From Paracoccus sp. SCSIO 75233 (lineage in GTDB: Bacteria > Pseudomonadota > Alphaproteobacteria > Rhodobacterales > Rhodobacteraceae): DNA of 23,901 bases. Within the stretch, counting starts at the first letter, position 1, and each line of letters opens with the position of its first letter. The stretch covers positions 1-23,901 of the forward strand of contig NZ_CP115765.1 in NCBI RefSeq assembly GCF_027912675.1. The letters run 5' to 3'. Under the pieces are notes generated by a model. The model saw only the letters and a list, made by a program, of their open reading frames with translations. It made no database searches and had not been told where the DNA came from. Positions 14,901 through 21,436 of this stretch are shown here, piece by piece. A program made the translations under genes and the position numbers.

Positions 14901-15316
14901 AGCTGAATAATTTTCCCTACCAGTTCGCCGTCCTGCCAAAGACTGAAAGCGTTGCCATCGGTATAGATCAGATTGGGCAACGTCTTGAGCTTTTCCCATT
15001 GCCCCTGATCATGCTTATCAGTGAAACGGCGCGGGTCAGCTCCTTTGCCCGGTGCTTTGACCTCGACGAAACCGACTAGCATGGATTTGAACGTAACCGC
15101 GTAATCCGGGCGGGTCTTGAGCTCCGCCAGAGACGTCTCCCCAACTGGCACAACGGTACCGGAGGGTAGACCTGCCAGCTCAGCCATCTGGGTAATGAGA
15201 GTTTCGAGGGGTGCGCGGAGCTGATCTTCCGGCGCTCCCGACACGCCAGCGTTTTTCAGCTTAGACTTGGCGGTAGCACCAAAATCCGCGACGATCTCCA
15301 TAAGTGTCTTGCTCAA
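11951..15316 (-). CDS. Type ISP-like restriction-modification protein (nuclease-methyltransferase-specificity)
   Basis: A 1,121-residue protein. Near the N-terminus RPDYAV and GFVEVKAPG give D71, E85 and K87, a PD-(D/E)XK nuclease core. A helical coupler follows (about 170-320). The N6-adenine methyltransferase has GSYYTPPEVV at 327-336, SAM motif DPATGTG at 368-374 and catalytic NPPY at 491-494. The C-terminal 500 residues should be the DNA-recognition domain; the last part (DGFIDNVPAAVWEYEVSGKQ) looks like the type ISP C-terminal domain. Type ISP enzymes such as LlaBIII carry a helicase between nuclease and methyltransferase. None is present here, and a separate helicase follows in the operon. 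It starts at TTG 15316 with GAGGG 7-8 bases upstream; ATG 15301 lacks a site. The gene lies 24 bp behind a perfect 8-bp palindrome. Confidence 0.85.
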   Translation of the reverse strand: MSKTLMEIVADFGATAKSKLKNAGVSGAPEDQLRAPLETLITQMAELAGLPSGTVVPVGETSLAELKTRPDYAVTFKSMLVGFVEVKAPGKGADPRRFTDKHDQGQWEKLKTLPNLIYTDGNAFSLWQDGELVGKIIQLDGDIETSGNKLNAPPELLARFSDFFQWDPQPPKTALALAEMTARLCRLLREEVTEQLGEGSGPLTNLATDWRKLLFPNATDAAFADGYAQAVTFGMLMARARKIPLKDGLDRVAKELRQTNTLIGTALRLLTDDAENQATLKTSLATLTRVLDAVEWDVISKGDPEAWLYFYEKFLKAYDDELRRKTGSYYTPPEVVMSMVRLVDEALRSSAYFGLVDGLGDQNVTVADPATGTGTYLLGILRRIAEATEEDQGPGAVPGVIEAAIPRLIGFELQFGPFAVAQLRLLAELRDLVGDDFAGHADPMRLYVTDTLGNPYLEDEYIPQILMPLGESRRQANEIKKQEKITVVIGNPPYKNQAAGLGGWVETGSANRPGPLMDWMPPTEWNVGTHTKHLRNLYVYFWRWATWKVFGDGDPAEFDGQRERDQTGVISFITVAGFLNGPGFQKMRADLRAQADEIWVIDCTPEGHQPPVSSRIFQDVQQPVCIVMALRKTKASKDQPARVRYRVLCSGDRTDKFEDLKAITLEGPAWQECATQPRASFLPENIGAWADFVPLEELFTYDGSGVMPGRVWVIAPDKATLEDRWNALVTQKDAKKKASDFHPHMRKGKPGDKHIDKPLKSGLFGHPFRSGPVAVDQNACIPPIRYCFRSFDRQWIIPDGRLINQSNPTLWENYSDSQVFLTALNRSSPSNGPALTFAGAVCDLDHYKGSFGGRVFPLWADAKAAEPNIKPMFVSAVQEATGEKVTGPDVMAYLAAVAAHPAYTASFKDDLVQPGLRIPITSDGELFREAVAIGEEVIWLHTFGDRFTDPSKGRPASLPRLPKGQGPTIPKDGTIPTDPDLMPNEISHDPAKQRLHVGDGFIDNVPAAVWEYEVSGKQVLLHWFSYRKKDRTRTTIGERRPPSSLESIHSDQWLAEYTSELLNVLHILGRLVTLEPHQADLLQHICDGPIITVDALQASGAFDTKGSGKGGKADDRQDALL

Positions 15317-15339
15317 TGCCTGCCCTCAAAATTCTCTGA

Positions 15340-15359
15340 ATACTGCCAGTAGGCAGTAT
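15340..15359. promoter_or_regulatory. Perfect palindrome before the methyltransferase gene (operator or attenuator)
   Basis: ATACTGCC-AGTA-GGCAGTAT is an 8-bp perfect dyad filling the 51-bp gap between the regulator and the methyltransferase gene. On the minus strand TTGACC (15367-15362) directly precedes it and could be a -35 element, putting the dyad over the promoter spacer and -10. This suggests separate, repressible expression of the methyltransferase, or a hairpin controlling its TTG start. Confidence 0.5.
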
Positions 15360-15367
15360 CTGGTCAA

Positions 15368-16450
15368 CTATTTCACAACACGTAGCTGTTGTCCCTTAAT
15401 TGGACGGACTGGATCAGCCGCCAATCCGAAAGTCAGTTTCTCAACCTCATCTACCGGCAAATGCAGCGCCCTTGCGATGGTCTCCTTCGTCTTGCCTTCT
15501 TGCCACAGATGATCAAGCACCTGCTTCCAGACGCGCGACTTGTCACGCTCTGTACCGTCCGGCTCACCCGTCCTGTAACCGCGCTGTGTGAGATCAATAC
15601 ACATAGAACGGTATTGCCAGTCAGTCAGAAGCCCCAACCGATGCACTCGGTAGGCCAAGGCCATTGCTGACACACGCCAGCGCTTCTTGAGCTTCAGAAT
15701 CAGGTGGACAGACGGCGCATGCGGAATGCGCCCGCGTACATCCTCTGAAGGCATCAGGAAGCTTGACGCAAAGGCATTCGCTTCTCGCTCCACATCTCGT
15801 CCATGCAGCGTGTTTCCCCCAGCATGCAGGATCAGATGCCCGAGTTCGTGAGCCGCATCCATCACGCCATGCTCGGCTGTCTTCATCGTGTTGAGGAAAA
15901 TGTAAGGGATCCCGTCCTGCCAAAACGAAAATGCATCCACATTGAGCGTTTCTTCGGCGAGCGAAAAAACACGTACTCCCTTAGCCTCAAGAAGCGCAAT
16001 CATGCTGGCGATCGGCTTCTCACCAAGGCCCCACGCCTGCCTAAGCGCCCGTGCAGCGGCTGCCGGGTCTGGCTCATAGCCAATATCAGGTAACACAGGC
16101 TCTGGCAGATTGAACTCCTGTGAAAGCCATTGCCCCACATCCACACCTATCTCACCGGCTGCACGCGCTGCTTCGCGCTCTCGAACGCTTGTGCGCTTGA
16201 GGCTGCGAAAACTCACGGCTTCAGCTGGAAGCTCGTAGGTATCCCCTACAAAGAAAAACTCGACGGGATAGCGCGTTGCCTTCGCCAAAGCATTGATCGT
16301 TTCTTCTGTCGGTTCACTTTGCCCTGTCTCGATGCGTGACAGTTGGACTCGCGAGATCCCTGCGGCTTCTGCCACCTTGATTGCGGTCATCTTTCTGCGT
16401 TTTCGAGCGAGGATCAGGCGAAGGTGGTTGAATGGTTCGTGCCGTGTCAT
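15368..16450 (-). CDS. XRE-HTH / ImmA-IrrE metallopeptidase regulator
   Basis: A 360-residue two-domain regulator. Residues 10-65 form an XRE/Cro helix-turn-helix (KVAEAAGISRVQLSRIETGQSEPT core). Residues about 130-240 are the ImmA/IrrE zinc peptidase with HELGH at 201-205 and the downstream glutamate in REANAFAS at 222-229. Proteins of this COG2856 type repress mobile-element genes or cleave repressors in response to damage or invasion. ATG 16450 overlaps the stop of the upstream gene (ATGA). The C-terminal ~120 residues are basic and not recognised. As the only DNA-binding regulator in the operon, it is the likely reader of the dyads at 17,088-17,130 and 15,340-15,359 and may switch the restriction genes on or off. 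Confidence 0.88.
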   Translation of the reverse strand: MTRHEPFNHLRLILARKRRKMTAIKVAEAAGISRVQLSRIETGQSEPTEETINALAKATRYPVEFFFVGDTYELPAEAVSFRSLKRTSVREREAARAAGEIGVDVGQWLSQEFNLPEPVLPDIGYEPDPAAAARALRQAWGLGEKPIASMIALLEAKGVRVFSLAEETLNVDAFSFWQDGIPYIFLNTMKTAEHGVMDAAHELGHLILHAGGNTLHGRDVEREANAFASSFLMPSEDVRGRIPHAPSVHLILKLKKRWRVSAMALAYRVHRLGLLTDWQYRSMCIDLTQRGYRTGEPDGTERDKSRVWKQVLDHLWQEGKTKETIARALHLPVDEVEKLTFGLAADPVRPIKGQQLRVVK

Positions 16451-17076
16451 TTCCGTGAAATCTTGATGTCGAAGTCGATGGCGTCATCATCCGAAGAGCC
16501 GTCTTCTTCAAGGGCATCAAAATCACTACCATCGTGCACAAAGATACGCTCGATGAATTCGGAAAATTCACCGCCCTTGATAAGGGCATGAGTCACTTCG
16601 ACGGCACCGTCCTGGGCGACCATCACATACCAGACCTCGACATCGAGCCCTTCGCCAGAATGGGTGGCCGGAACCACCTCCTCGATCAGATCAAATGCGC
16701 TGCCTTGGCTAAGGCGCTCAGACCCTGCGCCCTTGCGACTACGCGCCTGCGGCAGATCAGATAGGCTGCAAGCGACATCCACATTCTGATACAGAACAAT
16801 GACCTTACGATCCGGGTGACGAACGCCATTGGTGCCATAAGACTGGTCAATAACCCAACCACGTTTCAAAAACGTAGCCCGAAGCTCACGAGTGCCGTAC
16901 TGGTAAGCGAGCTGCCCGGCTCCGTTCGCGGGAAAGAGGGGGGATGATCCGGTCGCGTGCATACTGGCAGCAACATCCCGGATATCCAGAATATCCTGCC
17001 TGTCCATGCCCAACTCAGCAAGCCGACGATCAACGTCAATGTCGTCGATATAGATTTTAGCAACCATTCGGGGCAT
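16447..17076 (-). CDS. Unknown protein, first gene of the minus-strand operon
   Basis: A 209-residue protein I do not recognise. The N-terminal part (MPRMVAKIYIDDIDVDRRLAEL) is compact and mixed alpha/beta. The middle contains HPDRKVIVLYQNVDVACS, a well-formed strand region. The C-terminus is strongly acidic (EEDGSSDDDAIDFDIK). ATG 17076 is chosen because GGAG lies 6 bases upstream; ATG 17088 is an in-frame alternative but lies in the dyad. It overlaps the regulator gene by 4 bp, so the two are tightly coupled. An acidic tail and first position directly behind the operator would suit an antitoxin-like or inhibitor role, or a target/partner of the metallopeptidase. There is no direct evidence for either. 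Confidence 0.7.
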   Translation of the reverse strand: MPRMVAKIYIDDIDVDRRLAELGMDRQDILDIRDVAASMHATGSSPLFPANGAGQLAYQYGTRELRATFLKRGWVIDQSYGTNGVRHPDRKVIVLYQNVDVACSLSDLPQARSRKGAGSERLSQGSAFDLIEEVVPATHSGEGLDVEVWYVMVAQDGAVEVTHALIKGGEFSEFIERIFVHDGSDFDALEEDGSSDDDAIDFDIKISRK

Positions 17077-17087
17077 GGGATTCTCCA

Positions 17088-17137
17088 TGTTACATTTTCT
17101 TGCCCTCAATGATGGCAAAAAAATGTAACATGGGCAA
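17088..17137 (-). promoter_or_regulatory. Operon promoter with a 17-bp inverted-repeat operator
   Basis: TGTTACATTTTCTTGCC (17088-17104) and GGCAAAAAAATGTAACA (17114-17130) are inverted arms with one mismatch in 17, around a 9-bp centre. On the minus strand TTGCCC (17137-17132) and CATCAT (17114-17109) are spaced 17 bp and could be the promoter, with one arm in the spacer and the other over the start site. This is a classic repressor layout, and the HTH-ImmA protein of the operon is the obvious candidate. The dyad is certain; the promoter elements are tentative. Confidence 0.65.
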
Positions 17138-17205
17138 GTCTCATCTTGCGAACTCAGAGCCGCAACAACCACAGGCGGGCCTTAAATCGACAAAATGGCT
17201 GAGCT

Positions 17206-17278
17206 CGCCCCTCAGGGGCGTATGCGCGAAGCGCCGGGCCTGTTGGCGGGTGGCCTCAAGGCTGCCCGCCGACAGGTC
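17206..17278. other. Cluster of three adjacent hairpins
   Basis: Three dyads follow each other: CGCCCCT-C-AGGGGCG (17206-17220), GCGC-GAA-GCGC (17224-17234), and a long stem at 17239-17276. The long stem has arms CCTGTTGGCGGG and CCCGCCGACAGG, continues inward through two wobble pairs and GCC/GGC to a TCAA loop, and gives 17 pairs in all. It lies between the end of ardC and the restriction operon promoter. It may insulate the two transcripts, encode a structured RNA, or act as a single-strand initiation site. Confidence 0.5.
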
Positions 17279-17315
17279 ACCCTGAAACCGTCCACCACCT
17301 CGATCACGCCAGAAC

Positions 17316-17345
17316 GCAAAAGACCCCCGCCTACTGACGGGAGCC
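17316..17345 (-). terminator. Candidate terminator after ardC
   Basis: On the minus strand, about 25 bp past the ardC stop, CTCCCG and CGGGGG can pair around an 8-base loop (one wobble) and are followed shortly by TCTTTTG. The stem is short and the T run brief, so the call is moderate. Confidence 0.4.
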
Positions 17346-17370
17346 TCGATCATTTCAGCGGTGTGGGCCG

Positions 17371-18255
17371 TTACTCAGCGGCCATCCGGTCAGCCTGCGC
17401 GGTGCGCTCCATGATGTAATCCACGGCCTTCTGCGCCTCGGACGCGGCGCGGAAAATCGCGCGGCTGTCTTCCTTCATCGCCTCAAGCCATCCTTCGACA
17501 TAGGCCGCGCTCTGATCGAATTCAGGCTCCACCCCGATCTGCGCGCAAAGCATGCAGTTTCCTATCTCCGCGACCAGTTCCTCGAAGGCGTAGGCCTTGC
17601 GATCATTGAACCGGCCCAAACGGTCCAGCCGCTTTGTCGCCCCTGTCCAGTGGGTCAACTCATGCGCCAAGGTGCCGTAATATCCTGCGGCCCGGTGAAA
17701 GGTCGCGATTGGCGGCATGTGGATGCGGTCGGTCTTGATGTTGTAGTAGGCGCGCGGCTCCTCGGTGCTGTCGATCTGCGCGCCACTCGCGGCAAAGAAC
17801 GCTTCCAACGCGGGATCGGCCAAGGTGCCAAGATCGCGGGGCGGATCGGGCAGGGTGTAGAATTCAGCGGGCAAGCCCTCGATCTGATCGGCGTTGAACA
17901 CGCGGTAGGCCTTGGCATAGGGGATCTGGCGTTCCTCGCCGTTCTCGTCCTCGCGCTCGACGGTGCCGTATTTCACCACGGTTGCGGATTTCTCGCCCTT
18001 GCGGACATGGCCCCCAAGCTGCTTGGCTTGATTGAACGTCATCCAGCGGGCTGAACTGTAATCTTTCGCCATCGCTGTCGCCCAAAGCATCAGGATGTTG
18101 ATGCCCCGATAGGCTTCGCCGTTAAACCGTTCCGGCAGGCTGACCGATGCCCCGCCGCCAGTCCACGGCTTGTGCCAGGGCGGTGTTCCCGCCTCGATCT
18201 GCGCGATGATCTGATTGGTGACATGGGAATAAACGTCAAACTTCTCTGCGGTCAT
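17371..18255 (-). CDS. ardC: ArdC-type anti-restriction protein
   Basis: A 294-residue protein of the ArdC family. The N-terminal domain (YSHVTNQIIAQIEAGTPPWHKPW and GINILMLW at 51-58) is the single-strand DNA-binding part. The C-terminal domain is a zinc metallopeptidase with HELTHW at 198-203 and EELVAEIG at 225-232. ArdC proteins enter with or protect incoming plasmid DNA and counter host restriction, and some bind ssDNA during conjugation. The ATG at 18255 is preceded by AAGGAGGG, a strong ribosome site. The length is normal for the family. It sits between the restriction operon and the mobilization block, on the same strand as the operon but separated by terminator-like hairpins. Upstream is a ~600-bp leader without genes. 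Confidence 0.92.
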   Translation of the reverse strand: MTAEKFDVYSHVTNQIIAQIEAGTPPWHKPWTGGGASVSLPERFNGEAYRGINILMLWATAMAKDYSSARWMTFNQAKQLGGHVRKGEKSATVVKYGTVEREDENGEERQIPYAKAYRVFNADQIEGLPAEFYTLPDPPRDLGTLADPALEAFFAASGAQIDSTEEPRAYYNIKTDRIHMPPIATFHRAAGYYGTLAHELTHWTGATKRLDRLGRFNDRKAYAFEELVAEIGNCMLCAQIGVEPEFDQSAAYVEGWLEAMKEDSRAIFRAASEAQKAVDYIMERTAQADRMAAE

Positions 18256-18851
18256 TTGTGACCCTCCTTTGAGTGACGCGGTCCGGGTCTCTTCCCCCTT
18301 TCCGCCAATGGGCGGGCCTTCCTGTTCTGATCTTTGGAATGCCCATGCATTCCGAAGGGCAGAGCAGGTAAGGGCAAAGCCCGTCCTGCGGCCTGGCGGG
18401 GCCGTGACAACCGGGTGGAGGGCGTGAATTTGGGAGGGAACCGCGCGCCTGCGCGTGGGAGGAACCGGAATTCTCGACCGGAACCGACGCCGACGGCGGC
18501 GCTTGCCGGTTTTCTCGGACCTGACAGGATGGCAGGCGGATCAACAGGATTTGGAAACTGTCAGGGTTGGGGTGAGCGGGCGTCAGCCCGTCGATCCCCT
18601 GCCCTGTCTATCGCTCAAAGCGAGGCCGGCGTACTGCCGGGATCACACAATTCAGCCTGAACGAAACACTCGTCGTGTTTACACGGCCATGTAACTGCTG
18701 CCGCAATCGCGCGGAGCCGCTAGACGTGCGGGCCCTGACGTAATGCCGATAAGAGAATGGACAGGAAGCGTGCGAGAAATGACAGAATAATATTGCGGCC
18801 AGAACCGCACCCCCGTGCTAGGCGTGAAACAAGCAGATTAAGGACGATGCA
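18256..18851. other. Gene-free 596-bp region between ardC and the 260-residue gene
   Basis: I see no convincing gene here; the open frames are arginine/proline-rich shadows. It is GC-rich and rich in small dyads: CCGCC-AATG-GGCGG (18302-18315), GGAATGC-CCAT-GCATTCC (18336-18353), CGGGC-GTCA-GCCCG (18577-18590) and CCGGC-GTACT-GCCGG (18626-18640). It must hold the ardC promoter and that of the divergent gene at 18852. It could include a long 5' leader for ardC, a small RNA, or leading-region ssDNA promoters. Confidence 0.5.
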
Positions 18852-19634
18852 ATGACAGAGCCGATGAATCCAGAACTGCTGAGGGTGGTGGAAAGCGATA
18901 TGGCGAGATGGGTGCGCGACCGGATCGAGGTATTGCCTGGTCGGGCGAAATTCTGTGCGCATAATGCCGTGCGAAGCCTATACTGGGCGGGCGGGATCGC
19001 TACGCTCGAAAGCACGACCTATCGCGAAGGAGAGCGCGGCTATCGTGTACCGGCAACGTTCTTCCTGATGCACGCGCTGGAAGAGGCCGTGGCCGCTTTC
19101 ATCGCATGCGCCAAGAAAAGCGGCTATACGGCTCTCGCCAAGAAGGTCAGCCCCAAAGACCACGTCCATAAATCAACGCTGCCCTGGCTCTGCGGTCAAA
19201 TCATCGAATTACTGGGTGCCTACAAGATCGGTTTGGCCTATCAGGCCGATCATGACCGGATTGCGGTCAGATACGAGGACAATGGACAGGTATCATATCA
19301 GGTTGCATCAATGCGCTTGCTGGGGTCCGTAGACCAAAACGGCAATTCCAGCGCGTCTTTCGCAGATGACATATACGCCCGTTTCACAAACGAGAAGGAT
19401 GTCCATCGGCTTTTGAAGGAAGGCTCCGGGGGCCGCAACTATCTCATTTATGCAGATGATAATGGCTTTCGTACCGGCCCCTTGGACCTTGAACCGGAGC
19501 TGCGGGAAATAGCCGTAACCGTGATTGGGATACTCTGGGCGACAGTGGATATGTGGGAACACAAGGGCGAGCGTATCCAGCTTGTCGAAATCATTCTCAA
19601 AACCACCCATGAGCTTGCTGAAGCGGCAAAGTGA
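18852..19634 (+). CDS. Unknown 260-residue helical protein, possibly AbiV/HEPN-like
   Basis: Residues about 60-125 (ATFFLMHALEEAVAAFIACA, then a basic stretch and DHVHKSTLPWLC) form long amphipathic helices with an EE pair and a following H/K segment, reminiscent of HEPN-fold proteins of the AbiV abortive-infection family. Residues 140-260 (two strand pairs, then PELREIAVTVIGILWATVDM) are not recognised. AAGGA lies 7 bases before ATG 18852, a good site. A second ATG follows four codons later. The gene stands alone between the ardC leader and the convergent small gene at 19676, so it has its own promoter. The family suggestion is weak; the protein itself is very likely real. Confidence 0.65.
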   Translation: MTEPMNPELLRVVESDMARWVRDRIEVLPGRAKFCAHNAVRSLYWAGGIATLESTTYREGERGYRVPATFFLMHALEEAVAAFIACAKKSGYTALAKKVSPKDHVHKSTLPWLCGQIIELLGAYKIGLAYQADHDRIAVRYEDNGQVSYQVASMRLLGSVDQNGNSSASFADDIYARFTNEKDVHRLLKEGSGGRNYLIYADDNGFRTGPLDLEPELREIAVTVIGILWATVDMWEHKGERIQLVEIILKTTHELAEAAK

Positions 19635-19675
19635 ATGCCGCCTCACGTGTGACCAAAGGCTGGCTCGCGCCAGCG

Positions 19676-20068
19676 CTATTTCAGCCCGAACCGGCTCAGG
19701 ACGCCACGCCTGCTTTCTTGACCGTCCAAAAGCCGTTTCTCGAATGCAATATTCGACGGCAGGCTCACCACGGTCAGACGCCACAATGCCTTGTCATGCG
19801 GCCAGCTTGGCGGACGCCATTCCTGGCGTTCCACTCCGACGATCTCCATGCAGTCTGGAAAGTGCAGCCACGGAACCTGCTCGCCATTGGGAGAGTCGCC
19901 CACCTGCTCCGGTGGAGCATCGAGGAACGTGAACCCATCTGCCTCCGTTCCGTCCAGAAAAAGGAACCGTGCTGTTTCGTCCTCGCCCGGGCAAAGTCCG
20001 CTCACAGCAACCCAGTCACCGCAGGTCGGGGCCTTCGCGGCGTCCAGAACAACGCGCCATTTCTTCAT
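19676..20068 (-). CDS. Unknown 130-residue protein downstream of the relaxase
   Basis: A soluble mixed alpha/beta protein beginning MKKWRVVLDAAKAPTCGDWV, with several tryptophans (PWLHFPDC, WRPPSWPHDKALWRL) and no recognised motif. ATG 20068 is chosen because GGAGGGG lies 8 bases upstream. A GTG at 20098 overlapping the relaxase stop would add ten residues and has no ribosome site of its own. It lies 26 bp behind the relaxase on the same strand and is probably co-transcribed. A mobilization accessory role is possible by position only. Confidence 0.6.
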   Translation of the reverse strand: MKKWRVVLDAAKAPTCGDWVAVSGLCPGEDETARFLFLDGTEADGFTFLDAPPEQVGDSPNGEQVPWLHFPDCMEIVGVERQEWRPPSWPHDKALWRLTVVSLPSNIAFEKRLLDGQESRRGVLSRFGLK

Positions 20069-20094
20069 CTTGGCCACCCCTCCGCAAACGTCTT

Positions 20095-21378
20095 TCACCG
20101 TTCTCTGTCTCTGTCGCGATCGCGGCCCTGCCCGCGCTCGGACGCAGTATCACGCCCACGTCCGAGAATGTCATCCCGCCGCCCCTGGTCACGACCCTCG
20201 CCGTCGCGGGTGGCAATGTCCCGTTCTACCGCCGCTGCATCCCGCTCCTGTCCGATATCGCGCGCACGCCCAAGGATGGCGTTCAGACGCTCCCGAATAG
20301 GATCGTCGGAAGGGGCGCGCTCCCGCCCGACATCCGGCGCTTGCACCTCGGGTCGATCAACCTCGCGCCCCAATACCGCCGCCCGACGCGCATCCATATC
20401 GCCCCGCTCGGCACCAGCCTGCGGCCTCTCGACCTCGCCCATAACTCTCTCCTTGATCCGTGACATCGCCGCCTCGGCGCGGCCCCAAAGCTGATCCAGC
20501 CGCTCGCGCGCGGTGGCAATGAACGCGCGCCCCCGCTCCATCAGCTCAAGCCGCAATTCCAACTGACGCCAGCCCAACTCTTGGCGCTGTGCATTGCGCG
20601 CCTGAGCCGCGCGGAAAGCCTCACCGCGCTCCGTGACGATCCCGCGTTTCTCCTGGGCATTGGCCGATGGGCCGATTTTCGGCTCGGGCTCGCGGCTGAG
20701 CTCGACCACCTTCTTCTCGTGCTCAATCGCAAGCTCTTCCTGCCCGCCCCCCCGCGCGCGCTCGACCTGCTGCTCGGCTTCGGCGCGCTGAACATCGAGG
20801 GACCGATGGTCGATCCGCTCCGACCGCCCTGCCCGCTCAAGCGCCGTGTTCGCGTCCCGTGCCCAGGCTTCGCGCCAGCCCATCAGAAGGTCTGGCGCAT
20901 TCCAGCTGCGGTCCTTCTTCCCGAACCCCTCGCCGGTCAGCTCCCGCATGGTCAGCATGACATGCGCATGGGGCTGACCGTGGCCATCACGGGCCTTGCC
21001 CTCGTGAACGGCCACATCCGCGATCATGCCGCGATCGACAAACTCGCGCTGCACGAACCCGCGCAACAACTCCAACCTCTCGCCCCGATTAAGCTCACGC
21101 GGCAGCGCCACTTCGATCTCGCGAGCAAGTTGGGCATCGCGCCGCTTCTCGACGGCTTCGACCGCGTTCCAGAGCTGGTCGCGATCGCGCATCCAGTCGG
21201 GCGCATTTTCGGGGGCCATGATCTCGGAATACACGACCCCGCCCTTGCGGCTGTAGTCATGCTCCACCCCCTGCCGGTCATCCCGCAGCCGCCCAGCCGT
21301 CCGGTAGGCGGCGGCTGCGACCGATGACCGGCCCCCTGCCCGGCTGATCACTTTCGCACTGAGATGATAGATCGCCAC
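20095..21378 (-). CDS. mobA: MobA/MobL-family (MobQ) relaxase
   Basis: A 427-residue DNA-nicking relaxase. The start AIYHLSAKVISRAGG and Y25 in AAAYRTAGR align with the N-terminus and catalytic Tyr of RSF1010 MobA. H125 and HGQPHAHV (H137, H139) are the metal-binding HUH motif. The C-terminal ~250 residues are Arg/Glu-rich coiled coil without a primase domain. GTG 21378 is preferred because it places AIYHL at the N-terminus as in homologues; a longer frame to 21522 adds Pro/Arg-rich sequence running through the oriT hairpins. The protein should nick at the adjacent oriT, bind covalently to the strand and pilot it into the recipient through the coupling protein encoded on the other side. Confidence 0.9.
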   Translation of the reverse strand: MAIYHLSAKVISRAGGRSSVAAAAYRTAGRLRDDRQGVEHDYSRKGGVVYSEIMAPENAPDWMRDRDQLWNAVEAVEKRRDAQLAREIEVALPRELNRGERLELLRGFVQREFVDRGMIADVAVHEGKARDGHGQPHAHVMLTMRELTGEGFGKKDRSWNAPDLLMGWREAWARDANTALERAGRSERIDHRSLDVQRAEAEQQVERARGGGQEELAIEHEKKVVELSREPEPKIGPSANAQEKRGIVTERGEAFRAAQARNAQRQELGWRQLELRLELMERGRAFIATARERLDQLWGRAEAAMSRIKERVMGEVERPQAGAERGDMDARRAAVLGREVDRPEVQAPDVGRERAPSDDPIRERLNAILGRARDIGQERDAAAVERDIATRDGEGRDQGRRDDILGRGRDTASERGQGRDRDRDRER

Positions 21379-21436
21379 GGATCGAGCGCCTCTCTTTAAA
21401 ACAGGGTCCAGCGCCTGGTTGCGCTGGTCGGGAGCG

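Noticed and set aside
8324..15316. Assignment of the operon to BREX or DISARM
   Set aside because: No BrxC, PglZ, BrxL, DrmA, DrmB or DrmC-like proteins are present, and the methyltransferase has a nuclease motif and type ISP-like C-terminus.
18334..18660. A 108-residue plus-strand frame in the ardC leader
   Set aside because: Arg/Gly/Pro-rich translation typical of GC-rich non-coding DNA, with no recognisable motif and no ribosome site.
20581..21327. A 248-residue plus-strand frame opposite the relaxase
   Set aside because: Antisense shadow of a gene with clear relaxase motifs; the translation looks like GC-skewed filler.
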